A stretch of 64,000 nucleotides of DNA, taken from contig NC_083343.1 in the NCBI RefSeq assembly GCF_019175385.1, forward strand, positions 51,730,457 through 51,794,456, read 5' to 3'. Positions 22,623-33,423 of the stretch are shown here, piece by piece. A program made the position numbers and the translations under genes. A model generated the notes under the pieces. The model made no database searches. It had not been told where the DNA came from and worked only from the letters and a program-made list of their open reading frames with translations. Positions within the stretch are counted from its first letter, which is position 1; each line of letters starts with the position of its first letter. The DNA is from Lycium barbarum. Taxonomy: Eukaryota; Streptophyta; Magnoliopsida; Solanales; Solanaceae.

Positions 22623-24248
22623 GCCACGAGTATGGGGAGTTTATCCTCTTTGGTTGTTTTCGAGTATCAGTTGGCCATGGAGGTTCAGAATCTAGCCTAC
22701 AGTTTTGTTTATCTTGTTATTTCAGCCTCAGGCAGAGTTTTAGCTTGTGTTGAGGCGAGATCATCCTTTCTACATCAAATCAGGACTTATCAGTTTGAGT
22801 ATGCTCAGTTGAGCAAGATTCGAGATAGTTTTGTAAAGGGTGAGGCCAAGGAGGCCATGATTGATTCTGAAGGTACATTAATAATTAAGGGGTGCGTGTA
22901 CGTTCCTCATGTTGGTGACTTGATTTATTTGATTTTGACTAAGGCTCATAGCTCTTAATATTCCATTCATCCGAGGGTGACTAAGATGTATAGTGAACTG
23001 AGACAACACTATGGTGGCGTCATATGAAGGAAGATGTAGCCGATTTCGTGGCTAAGTGTGGTAATTGTCAGTAAGTTAAGTATGAGCACCAATGACCTGG
23101 TGGTGTACTTCAGAGGATGTCCATTCCCAAGCGTAAATGGGAGAGGATTTCCATGGATTTCATTGTGGGCCTTCTGAAGACCCTGGGTTCGATTTGGGTG
23201 ATAGTTGATCGGTTGACTAAATCCGCTCATTTAATTCTAGTTTACATTTCTCATTCTGAGAGAAGTTAACCAATTTGTACATTCGTGATATTATGAGGTT
23301 GCATGGGGTACCCGTTTCTATAATATCTGATCAGGGTACTATCTTCACTTCCCATTTCTGGAGAGGTTTTCATGATGAGTTGGGTACCCGAGTGGATCTT
23401 AGTACTACTTTCCACCCCCAGACCGATAGGCAGTCCGAATGGACTATTCAGGTGCTCGAGGATATGTTGAAAGCTTGCATTATAGATTTTGGTGGCCATT
23501 GGGATTAGTACTTGCCATTGGCAGAGTTTGCGTGTAATAACAATTATTACTCAAGGATCAACAATGGCAACTTTTGAGGTTTTATATGGTAGGAGACGTA
23601 GATATCCGATTGGTTGGTTTGATGCATTTGAGGTTCGACCTTGGGGTACGATCTTTTGAGAGAGTCTCTAGAGAAGGTCGGGGTCATTCAGGCCAAGATT
23701 TTGACGGCTCAGAGTCGACAGAAGATATATGAGGACCGGAAGGTCTGAGAGTTGGAGTTTGCCGTTGGTGATCAGGTTCTATTGTAGATTTCACCCATGA
23801 ATGGTGTTGTGAGGTTTGGGAAGAGATGTAAGTTGAGTCCGCGGTATATTTGGCCATTTGAGATTCTTGACCGTGAGGGCGATGTTGCTTATGAGTTGGC
23901 CTTGCCGCCAGGCTTGAGGGGAGTCCATCCAGTTTCCATGTGTCAATACTAAAGAAGTAACATGCCGATGGTACTTATATTGTTCGTTAGGACTCGGTAT
24001 TTCTTGTTGAGAATTTGACTTATGAGGAGGAGCCTATTGCGATTTTGGATAGGCAGGTTCAAAAGTTGAGGTCAAAAGAGATTGCTTTTTTTTAAGGTGC
24101 AATGAAAGCATCGTCCTGTTGAGGAGGCCACTTGGGATACTGAGTCCGACATGTATAGTCGATATCCTTAGTTATTTTCCAATTCAGGTACTTCTCCGTT
24201 CCTTTCCCTTCGTGGCTCGAGGACGAGCAATGGTTTAATTGGTATCGA
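22623..24248 (+). pseudogene. pol: Element C1: integrase and chromodomain remnant
   Basis: Begins in the linker between RNase H and integrase, matching C2 from about 27000 ([23 protein letters not shown]). An open stretch 22623-22958 ends in TAA where C2 has CAA. The HHCC region follows in shifted frames (about 22960-23100). The core (SDQGTIFTSHFW, HPQTDRQSEWTIQ) is open at 23275-23508, and chromodomain-like sequence (YEEEPIAILDRQVQKLRSKE) lies about 24010-24080. Many stops and indels make it dead. The family is a second chromovirus lineage, clearly different from A. Confidence 0.85.
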
Positions 24249-24595
24249 TGTAATGAGTCGTTCGGTCGTTATAGTATTTTCAGTATTTTTCACCATTCCT
24301 AGAGCTTGTTTAGCTCCTATTTGACTCGAGGGGATCATTGACACACTTCCCGAGGTGTTTGGATATAATTTGGTTGATTTGTTTTTTAAATTTGGGCATA
24401 AAGCAAAAAGAGTTGACTCAAAGTTGACTATTGGATAAACGGACCTTTTTCGGGAATCTGTCAATTTCGAGAGGTCCGGATGGTCATTTAGAACTTGTGT
24501 GCACATTTGGTTCTTTCCCAATGCACTCGAGTGCATTTTGGGACTTGGGTTGGAAAGTTAATTTTGAGGTATTGGGGTTGACTCCTTTCAGTCCA
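24249..24595 (+). repeat. C-family LTR fragment between C1 and C2
   Basis: Starts TGTAATGAGTCGTTCGGTCG and is colinear with 28648-28985 (TTGACTCAAAGTTGACT, GAGAGGTCCGGATGGTCAT, CCAATGCACTCG). It stops near 24595 and jumps into gag sequence, so the 3' part of the LTR, the primer site and the gag N-terminus are deleted. Confidence 0.8.
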
Positions 24596-24605
24596 TTGTC
24601 GAGCA

Positions 24606-25560
24606 TGCTTCTTTAGTAAAGGCAGGTAAGGCCCGTGCATTTGGAGGGGTTAGTGAGAAGAGGTAGCGATAGTTTGGGAGTTATGGTGATTCCAGCTAGA
24701 GGGGCGTCGGTCTGTCTTCTAGGCTGTATCAGCCATATTCTGGCCGCCCTGTGTAGTCAGCTTTGCAAACTTCCTCTAGTGCGCCATCCAGGTAGTGAGC
24801 TTCTGGGAGCTCGTTCTCTCAACCAACAGACAGAGTTGTTCCAGCTGGGCCATCAGCTTCAGTCTATCAGTCTCTGCCTTTTAAGGGTTGTTTTTCTTGT
24901 GGAGAGCCCGGTCATTTTGCTAGAGAGTGTCCATGACCAAAGTAGGTTCATCAGTCCCAGAGGACTCCGACATCTTCAGTTAGCCGAGGTGATACTTCTC
25001 AGAGGGGCGGTGCTCAGTCAGGCCATAGTGGTTCAAAGGTTTCTAGAGTTGGATCCCAGGCTGTTAGAGGTAGGTCCTAGAGTTTAAGGGGTGAATCGCA
25101 GTCTGTACGTAGTGGGGCCCAGTGTGTTATTCGTTTTTAGGTAAACCCGAGGCAGAGGCCTCAGATGTTGTTATTTCAGGTATCTTTTCTGTCCAACATA
25201 GAGCAGCATATGTATTATTTGATCCTTGATCCACTTATTCGTATATGTCTGCATATCATGCCATTGATTGGGATTTGCCTTGTGATAGCATAGCAGTACC
25301 TATTTATGTGTCTACTTTAGTCGGAGATTCCGTTGTGGTTGATCGAGCTTATCGGTCATGTTTGGTTACTTTTATGGGTTATGACACTTAGGTAAATTTG
25401 ATGATACTTGATATGGTGGATTTTGATATTATTTTGGGTATGACTTGGCTTTCTCCTTATCATGCGATCTCGGACTGTCATGCTAAGACAGTCACGTTAG
25501 CCATGCCGGGTATTCCGAGACTTGAGTAGAAGGGTACTCCTAGCCCCGCTCCGAAAAAGA
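24606..25560 (+). pseudogene. gag: Element C2: gag C-terminus and protease remnant
   Basis: A zinc knuckle is readable near 24880-24945 (CFSCGEPGHFARECP). Serine/glutamine-rich sequence follows, then protease sequence (VLFDP*STYSY near 25215-25250, with TGA in the position of Gly of the D-x-G motif) and DFDIILGMTWLSPYHA near 25420. Frames are shifted and stopped repeatedly. Confidence 0.8.
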
Positions 25561-28500
25561 TTATTTCCTTCCTTCAAGTGAAGAAATTAGTCAACAAAAG
25601 GTGTTTAGCTTTTCTGGCCCATGTGCGTGACATTACTGTTGCATCTTTACCCCTTGAGCCCATTCCCATTGTTAGCGAGTTCACGGAGGTATTTCCATCC
25701 GATCTGCCGTGTATACCACCCAATAGCGATATTGACTTCTGTATTGACTTGGATCTAGGCACTTACCCTATTTCTATTCTACCATATTGGATGGCACCTG
25801 TCGAGTTGAGAGATCTTATAGAGCAGTTGCAGGATTTATTGAGCAAGGGGTTCATTATACCAAGTGTCTCCCCTTAGGGTGCTCCTATGTTGTTTGTGAA
25901 GAAGAAAGATGGATCTATGAGGATGTGCATTGATTATCGCTAGCTGAACAAGGTTACTATTAAGAACAAGTGTCCTATGCCTCGTATTGATGATTTATTT
26001 GACCAGCTTCAGGGTGCTTCAGTGTTCTAGAAGATTGACTTGCATTCAAGCTACCATCAACTGAAGAACAGGGCTGAGGACATTCTGAAGACAGCTTTTC
26101 GGATGAGATATAGACATTATGAGCTTCTGGTGATGTCATTTGGGCTTACCAATGCCCCGACTACATTCATGACTTTGATGAATGGCATCTTTAGGCCATT
26201 CTTTGAATCCCTTGTGATTATGTTTATTGATGATATCTTGGTGTATTCCCAGAGTAGAGAAAAGCATGAGATCCATCTGCGCATGATACTTGGGTTGTTA
26301 AAGAAGAATAGCTTGTTTGCTATGTTTTCAAAGTGCGAGTTTTTGTTAGACTCTGTGGCATTCTTAGACCACGTTGTGTCTCAGGAATGGATCATGTTTG
26401 ATCCTCAGAAGATTAAGGCGGTGAGGGATTGGACGCGGCCCACTACTGTGACAAAGATTTCTAGTTTTGTGGGTTTGGCCAGCTACTACCGCCGATTTGT
26501 GAAGGGCTTTGCTTCTATTGCTTCGTCGTTGACCAGATTGACTCAGAAGGATGTTCCCTTCCAGTGGTCCAATGATTGTGAGAATACCTTTCAAAAGCTC
26601 AAGACTCTTTTGACTTTAGCCTCGAATCTAGGATTACTCGTGGAGGTTAAGGATTTCTCAGTTTATTATGATGCTTCCCGTGTGGGTTTGGGTGTTGTTT
26701 TGATGCAGGAGGGTAGAGTTATAGCCTATGCTTCCTAGCAATTGAAGATGCAAGAGAAGAATTACCCTACCCATGATTTTGAGCTATTAGCCGTGGTCTT
26801 CGCTTTGAAGATTTGGAGGCATTACTTGTATAGTGTCTATTGTGAGATTTTCACCGATCACCGTAGCCTTCAGCATGTGTTTACCTAGAGAGATCTTAAT
26901 TTAAGGCAGCGCCGATGGATGGAGCTCCTGAAGGACTACGACAACTCTATTCTTTATCATCCAGGGAAAGCCAGTGTTGTTGCTGATGCCTTGAGTCGCA
27001 AGGCCATAAGTATGAGGAGTTTATCCCGTTTGGTTGTTTTCAAGCGTCCGTTGGCCATGGAGGTTCAGACTTTGGCCAATAGTTTTGTTTGTCTTGATAT
27101 TTCAGCCTCAGGCAGAGTTTTAGCTTGTGTTGAGGCGAGATCATCCTTGCTAGATCCGATCAGGACTCATCAGTTTGAGGATGCTCAGTTGAGCAAGATT
27201 CGAGATAGTTTTGCAAACGGTAAGACCAAGGAGGCTATGATTGATTTTGAGGGTACATTAAGAATTAATGGGCGCATGTGAGTTCCTCGTGCTGGTGACT
27301 TAATTCATTTGATTTTGACTGAGGCCCATAACTCTCAATATTCCATTCATCTCGGAGTGACTAAGATGTATCGTGATCTGAGCCAGCACTATTGTTGGCG
27401 TCATATGAAGAGAGATATAGCCGATTTCGTGGCTAAGTGTGGTTGTTGTCGGCTAAATGTGGCAAGTTAAGTATGAGCACCAGCGACCCTTTGGTGTATT
27501 TCAGAGGATGCCTATTCCCGTGTGGAAGTGGGAGAGGATTTCCATAGAGTTAGTTGTGGGTCTTCCGAAGACCCTGGGTAAGTTTGATTCGATTTGGGTG
27601 TTAGTTGATCGGTTGACTTAGTAAGCTCATTTCATTCCAGTTCAGATTTTTTATTCTGAGAGAAGTTAGCTAATCTGTACATTCGTGATATTGTGAGATT
27701 GCATGGGGTTCCCATTTCTATCATATTTGATCAGGTTACTATCTTCACTTCCCATTTCTGTAGAGCTTTTTATGATCAGTTGGGTACCCGAGTGAATCTT
27801 AGTATAGCTTTCCACCCCCAGCCTGATGGGCAGTCCGAGTGGACCATTCAGGTGCTCGAGGTTATGTTGAGAGCTTGTGTTATAGACTTTGGTGGTCATT
27901 GGGATCCATACTTTCCATTGACAAAGTTTTCATATAACAGCAGTTATCACTCAAGGATTGGCATTGCGCATTTTGAGGCTTTGTATGGTAGGAGATGTAG
28001 ATCTCCGATTGGTTTGTTTGATACATTTGAGGTACGACCATAGGGTATGATCTTTTGAGAGAGTCTCTAGAGAAAGTCAGGGTCATTCAGGCCAAGCTTT
28101 TGGCAACTCAAAGTTGACAAAAGATGTATGCGGACCGGAAGGTCCGAGAGTTGGATTTTGCCGTTGGTGATCAGGTTCTATTTTAGATTTCACCCATGAA
28201 GGGTGTTATAAGGTTTGGGAAGAGAGGTAAGTCGAGTTCGAGGTATATTGGGCCATTTGAGATTCTTGACCCTATGGGCAATGTTGCTTATGAGTTGGCC
28301 TTGCCAACAACCTTGGCGGGAATTCATCCAGTTTTTCATGTGGCTATGCGGAAGAAATATCATACCGATGGTACTTATATTGTTTGTTGGGACTCGGTAT
28401 TACTTGATGATAATTTGACTTATGAGGAGGAGCGTATTGCGATTTTGGATAGGCAGGTTCAAAAGTTGAGGTCTAAAGAGATTGCTTCTATGAAGGTGCA

Positions 28501-28647
28501 ATGGAAGCAGCGTCTTGTTGAGAAGGCCACTTGGGAGACTGAGTCTGATGTGCGTAGCCGATTTCTCTGTTATTTGCCGATTCAGGTACTTCTCCGTTCC
28601 TTTCCCTTCGTCGCTTGAGGATTAGTGATGGTTTAATTGGTATCTGA
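25560..28647 (+). pseudogene. pol: Element C2: pol remnant (RT, RNase H, integrase, chromodomain)
   Basis: Open pieces at 25578-25877 (RT start), 26040-26738 (RT core with FIDDILVYS near 26223-26250, and RNase H YYDASRVGLG near 26665), 26919-27281 (RNase H end and linker; [15 protein letters not shown]), 27693-28043 (integrase core) and 28196-28618 (integrase end and chromodomain, YEEERIAILDRQVQ, ATWETESDV). Intervening stops include TAG at 25876 and 25942 where W and Q are expected. The order is complete, but the protein is not made. It differs from A/D throughout, placing C in a separate chromovirus family, probably also Tekay. Confidence 0.9.
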
Positions 28648-29410
28648 TGTAATGACCCGTTCGGTCGTTAAAGTCTTTTCAGTATTTTCACCCTTCCCTG
28701 AGCTTGTTTAGCTCCCATTTGACCCGAGGGGACTATTGACACGCTTCCCGAGGTGTTTGGATATAATTTGGGTGACGTTTCGTGAAATTTGGGCTTAAAG
28801 CGAAAAGAGTTGACTCAAAGTTGACTTTTGGATAAACGGACCTTTTTCTGGAATTATTGACTCCGAGAGGTCCGGATGGTCATGTAGAATTTGAGTGCAT
28901 ATTTGGTTCGGTTCCCAATGCACTCGGGTGCATTTTGGGACTTGGTTTGGTAAGTTTGTTTTGAAGTATTAGGGGTTGACTCGGTTAACGACACCCCTGA
29001 TGGGAATTTCGAGGCCACGAGTGCATTCGTAGCGTTTTTTTTATTATATGTCTACTTATGTAGTATGTGAGCAGATGGCTTCGGGTCATAGTCGGGATTT
29101 CGGGTTGAGATTGTGATTTTTGGGGAATTTTTCTAGTTCTCGTGCCCCGCTATAGTGACATAGCGATAGCGGTGGACATGCTGCAGAAGCAGTCAGTGCA
29201 GTGATTGGTTGGCCGCCACAGCGGTCTGAGGGGCCATCGCAGCGGTCTGAGGGCCCTCCACAGCGGTCTCGTTGTCGTAGGAGCGGGTATCGGGTGGATA
29301 GATTCACTAAATGAGTATTAAAAGCCCTAGGTCCCTCATTCTTTATTATTTCGACTTTGGATTTATTGGGAGCAGTTTAAGGTGATTCTTGGGGGGAAAT
29401 CTTCGTGGTA
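28648..29410 (+). repeat. C2 3' LTR, truncated
   Basis: Starts TGTAATGACCCGTTCGGTCG after a decayed polypurine region. It runs through a cluster of CCGCTATAG/ACAGCGGTCTGAGG repeats (29150-29270). The 3' end is lost where reverse-oriented element H begins near 29411; that boundary is approximate. Confidence 0.7.
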
Positions 29411-29791
29411 AATCCATGCTCGACGACCAACTCGACGATCTGAGTAACCTTTTATCACCCTGCAGGAATTCCACCATCGAAGCACTTCGACGGACCGTCG
29501 ATCATGTCGACGGTGCAAGTCGACGATCTGAGTATGCTTTGATGTTTTTGTTACTTCCCAGGAACTTTTTGATGAGGCGATTTGATGGGCTGTCGAGTAT
29601 GTTGACGGTCCGTCCTTATGCTTATCAGAACAGATTGCGTATTTTCCCCATTTTTTCGCTTTCCGAGCATTGTAACTTCAAAATACCTGCACAACACATA
29701 AAACACATCAAACTACCACGAACTTGCTCGAAAACAAGTAAACCATCGAGTTAAAGAGCATTACATGTGCCAAAAGCCCGGCACATCAACA
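29411..29791 (-). repeat. LTR fragment of element H, reverse
   Basis: On the minus strand it begins TGTTGATGTGCCGGGC at 29791, right after a polypurine tract, and runs toward 29411 through TCGACGG/CCGTCGA inverted repeats (29415-29600). Its 3' part is missing. No coding sequence. Confidence 0.65.
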
Positions 29792-30861
29792 CCCCCAACT
29801 TAAAGTCTTTTCTTGTCCTCAAGCAAGTCAACTAACAGACTCAATCTACAAATGTCTCGATATCACAAAGTAAAGTTGTCTACAGTGGTTGTGGCAATTA
29901 ACTTCCGGCATATCAAATGTATCCCAATGACTCTCCCCTCAATAGAGACAAAACCAAACAAGGACTCGTTGCAACTAATCATGAGGATTCAATTTATGAC
30001 ATCTAGTTATCACAGAAACCATAGTGCACACGAATCAAGACTCACGGGAAACCAGTCACTTAACAATTTCTAATGCCCTCAAAAAGACCAAAGAATGTCC
30101 CTACATATATGTACACACATAACGGGAAAGAAGACAAAGGAGATGAGAAACACTCACACTCACAAAGAAATTCTGTAGCTATTCATGCAAATACTATAAG
30201 CTTGCCCTTATTTTCAGCGCCCTCAACTTGGACAGTTCGGCTGTGATCACAATAGGACTTTTTCAAGGTTGTAATGTAGGCTTGGGGACGGGTAGGATAG
30301 ATATTTGGTCAATAGTGACTCTCCCTCCTTGACCACTACATCTTATTCTTCTCTTTTTTAACCTTTTCGCCTTTTGTTTTCTTCCCTTCTTTCTTTTTGT
30401 TGCCTCGGTGTGGTTTTATTGTGATTCTACTTCTCTACACATTTTTCTCTCTTTTTTTTTCTTTGGTTGCTGTTTTTTTTCTTATACACTTACCACACCG
30501 CTGTCTTTTAACTAGGCACTTTTCTTCACCCCACTTTAGGCTTATGCCTCATATTCCTCTTAGTCAACCGATCACCCCCAACTTAGGCTTTTAGCCTCAA
30601 TCTTATTATTTTAGTGCCAAGGAGGGACCGGGTGCAAAAAGAAATGGATATTAAGAACGGGTATCGGCTTGTTACGGTTAATCAAAGACAGGTTTTCCGG
30701 CTCAAAATGGCTAACAAGGGATATTAATCTGTGGGTAGACTTATATTCAGGCTAAACAGGGGTTTCCTAACACAAACAAAGCCTAAGATCATTTTACAAC
30801 TTCACTTATCTTCAGAATACAAGCATAACTAACCAGGCAAGTTCTAGATCACATACAAAAC
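29792..30861 (-). mobile_element. Element H: 3' internal non-coding end, reverse
   Basis: ACCCCCAACTTAAAG at 29791-29805 is a polypurine tract on the minus strand, preceded by TTGAGGACAAGAAAAG, a motif I associate with 3' ends of other plant gypsy lineages (TAT/Ogre or Athila type). The rest is pyrimidine-rich and non-coding on the plus strand, with no domain recognised. It ends at the start of LTR I. Confidence 0.5.
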
Positions 30862-32419
30862 TGTTACACCTTGAAAAATTTTCCATTCATGCATAGTGAA
30901 TAGACTGATGAAGGACACGAGTTATACGACGTTTCGATAAGTAAGAAGTAGCATTTGATGCTCCTAATCAAGATTTCAAAGACATTCGAAGTAAGAGAAG
31001 AAAGTTTGCCAAGAGGAGGCAAGGCATACGAGATGTATCGAAATGGATTTATGAGTAACGAGTTAATGATGATTTAATGATGCTTTGGAGAAGAGTTATA
31101 ACGTCCCTTAGATTGTTAATGAGGTGATAAACAAGTGCTAAGGAGGTTCCATAAGGATTGGAGATCAAACGAGTCAATGAGAACGAAATCAGAATAGCTG
31201 GGCATTATACGGCCCAACATACTGGCCGTATAAATTATACTGGCCGTATGTTAGGCCGTATATTTAGCCCAGATGGGAAACCTTCACTGGACCAAACATA
31301 CGGCTAGACATACGGCCCGTATAAAAGATACAGATCGTATGTTGGTCCGTATGTTCGTGTCGGGACAGATTTTGTGTATTTAATAAGGGACCAAGTTCAT
31401 TTCATTTCATTTCATTTCATTTCCCCTATCACTCCCCTTCTCTCTAGAACTCTCTAGAAAACTTCTCCCACAGGAATTCAAGAGATAGTAGTGATCAACT
31501 TCATCAAACCAAGTTAATCAAGTGTAAGGACCTCATTAAAGTTCATCCAAGACAAGGAATCCAAGTGAAGGTGAAACTAGGGTTTTACTCAAGTGTTGTG
31601 TTTGCACTCAAGGTTCATTCGTACACCATCTAAGGTAAGTTTTATGGTATTTACATGTTGTTTAAGGTATTGAAAAGTTGGAACACTTGGAATGTAGAAG
31701 AATATAGAAAATGGGTCATGAATGTGGGAATAGTGTCACTTTTGAGTAATAGCTTGGGTTGAGTCATGATTCTTGATGTGTTATGATTATGGCTATGTTG
31801 AAAATGATATTAAGGACATGGGGTAAGAATTATATGTGAGAAAATGTACTAGTATACTATGACCATAAATATGGATGAATTGAAGTGGAATTGTCAAATG
31901 AGGGTAATGTAGATGAATGACGATTGATGGTTATGATATTGTGAATGTTATTATAAATGTTTGGGAGTTGATATACAATATGGGGAAGTTTGTATAAATA
32001 AAGGAAATGCTGCCCAATTTTCTCTAGCTTTAGTAAACACGTTCATATAATCGATTAGCTAATGTGAATGCGAATTCTCTTGAAGGTAGAAACGTGAGCA
32101 TTGAAGGAGAACAATCAAGCGATGGAAATTGTTAAACGAAAGAGGTATGTAAGGCTAGTCCCTTCTTTCTAAGGCATGACTCTTATGTCATGAATCCTCC
32201 TATCTTTCCATGATTTTCCGACATATCGGGAATTATGAATCTACAAGTAAAAAGAGCTTCATACGAGAAAAAAAAAAGAGATACGTTACGAGCATGACAA
32301 TACAGATGATGAATCTAAGTATAGAAGTCCTAAAGCTCATGATACGATATCCCAACGAAGATAATGATCCTTATGTAATTTCTATGATATTATTTTCCCT
32401 ACCTCTCCATGACTTTCTT
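30862..32419 (+). repeat. LTR I, 5' part, forward
   Basis: Starts TGTTACACCTTG and follows the A/E type LTR layout: TACGG/CCGTA inverted repeats at 31205-31350, TATTTAATAAG at 31377, a (TTTCA)n run, a perfect donor TAAG|GTAAGT at 31635, the GCTGCCCAATTTTCTCTAG module near 32010 and GAGGTATGTAAGGCTAGTCC near 32140. It is cut at 32419 by insertion of E. No 3' part, PBS or internal region is found in the window. Confidence 0.8.
31396..31424. repeat. (TTTCA)n microsatellite
   Basis: About five perfect TTTCA units just downstream of the TATA-like box of LTR I, in the predicted 5' untranslated region. Confidence 0.95.
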
Positions 32420-32589
32420 TGTTACACCTCGGAACTTTGGGTTGCTGAGCGATGAAGGAATAACGTAGGTTAAGGTGACCATGATGTCCCTACAAGTAAG
32501 AAGGGATACTAATAATCCTAATTAAGGTTCCAAAGAAGTTAAAGGTAAGGGGGAAAAGCTCGTTAAGTGAAACTTCACTGCAGTTTTAC

Positions 32590-32835
32590 GAGAGGGGGAA
32601 TCGACGGTCGTCCTTTGAACCGTCGAATGAGTCGACGCCCCGTCGATTGTACCGTAACATTTAGCTGGAGCGAATACCAGTCGACGAACAAGTCGACGCT
32701 CCGTCGATCGGTTATACGAACCGTCCTTCTCACCATCGAACGAGGAGAAATGACAGATTGTTCACTGGAAATTTAACGATTTCGACGGTCAGATCGACGC
32801 CCCGTCGATCCGATCGACGCTCCGTTGATCGCACC
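32590..32835 (+). repeat. TCGACGG/CCGTCGA inverted-repeat cluster in E LTR
   Basis: Many short copies such as GAGTCGACGCCCCGTCGAT and GATCGACGCCCCGTCGATC, each able to fold back on itself. Related clusters are in LTRs A and I, and in H at 29415-29600. Confidence 0.75.
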
Positions 32836-32839
32836 GTAC

Positions 32840-32844
32840 ATCTC
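32840..32844. repeat. Target site duplication of D, left copy (ATCTC)
   Basis: Matches 44025-44029 on the other side of D. Confidence 0.95.
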
Positions 32845-33161
32845 TGTTATATCCCGTGTTTTCACACGTTTGGAAAAACGTGGAAATATTGGATTTTTGG
32901 AGATATAATGTCAAATTTGATATTTTGTTGAACATAGGAGTTATGCATGAAAGAATAGATTCATGAAAGCGTGGGACAAGGCTAAGGGAAATTTTGGAAT
33001 CTTGGAAATTAGTTTCGGGAATTATAAAATACGATCCACACCTTATTGGGCTTGCAAAATGTGAAACAAATTGAAGCCCAAAGAGACAAGGGTGGCCGGC
33101 CATAGTAGGCCTTGGCCCAAGCCCAAATTAATTATGTCATGTGCATGGCATGTGACAACTT

Positions 33162-33168
33162 TATATAA
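33162..33168 (+). promoter_or_regulatory. TATA box of element D
   Basis: TATATAA about 320 bp into the LTR, in an AT-rich setting, followed by A/G-rich sequence. The 3' LTR copy is at 41335-41341. Comparable boxes occur in LTRs A, E, I, J, G and K at about the same distance from the donor. Confidence 0.65.
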
Positions 33169-33414
33169 GAAGACAAAGTCTTCATGTGTATCCATTAGAA
33201 GCAAGCAAGAGCAAAAAAATAGAAGAGGAGAGAAAGTGAGGTTCTCGGGTTTGAGGGGCAAAAATAGCCCTAAAAAATCTTGTCCCAAAAATTCAAATCT
33301 TGTTGATTTCCTACTAATTCAAGGTTTCTTTGCATCTTGGTATAGTTGGTTTGGAGTGGGGAGCTCTAGAATCTCCAAGTTGAACACAAGTCCAAGTGAA
33401 GAAAACTTGAAGAA

Positions 33415-33423
33415 AAGGTAAGA
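33415..33423 (+). promoter_or_regulatory. Predicted 5' splice donor in D LTR
   Basis: AAG|GTAAGA with GT at 33418, a near-perfect donor 256 bp after the TATA box. Pairing it with the acceptor at 36047 would remove the rest of the LTR, the primer site and the leader from a gag mRNA. Splicing is inferred from motifs and spacing. Confidence 0.5.

Larger units (their letters stand above)
32420..32844 (+). repeat. Element E 5' LTR, segment 1
   Basis: Starts TGTTACACCTCGG inside LTR I. It carries repeated TCGACGG/CCGTCGA inverted repeats (32590-32835), analogous to but different in sequence from the TACGG/CCGTA cluster of A and I. The last five bases, ATCTC, are the left duplication of D. Confidence 0.85.

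Noticed and set aside
24635..25087. 150-codon open frame in C2
   Set aside because: Wrong frame relative to the gag knuckle that is readable in the same stretch; a shadow of degenerate gag.
29389..29754. 121-codon ORF as a host gene
   Set aside because: It spans the junction of C2 LTR and reverse H LTR and consists of the TCGACGG/CCGTCGA repeats.
33071..33421. 116-codon ORF repeated exactly in both D LTRs (also 41244-41594)
   Set aside because: It lies inside the LTR, and the identical copy follows from LTR duplication. It has no recognisable domain. It ends in the TAA of the donor motif GGTAAG by chance.
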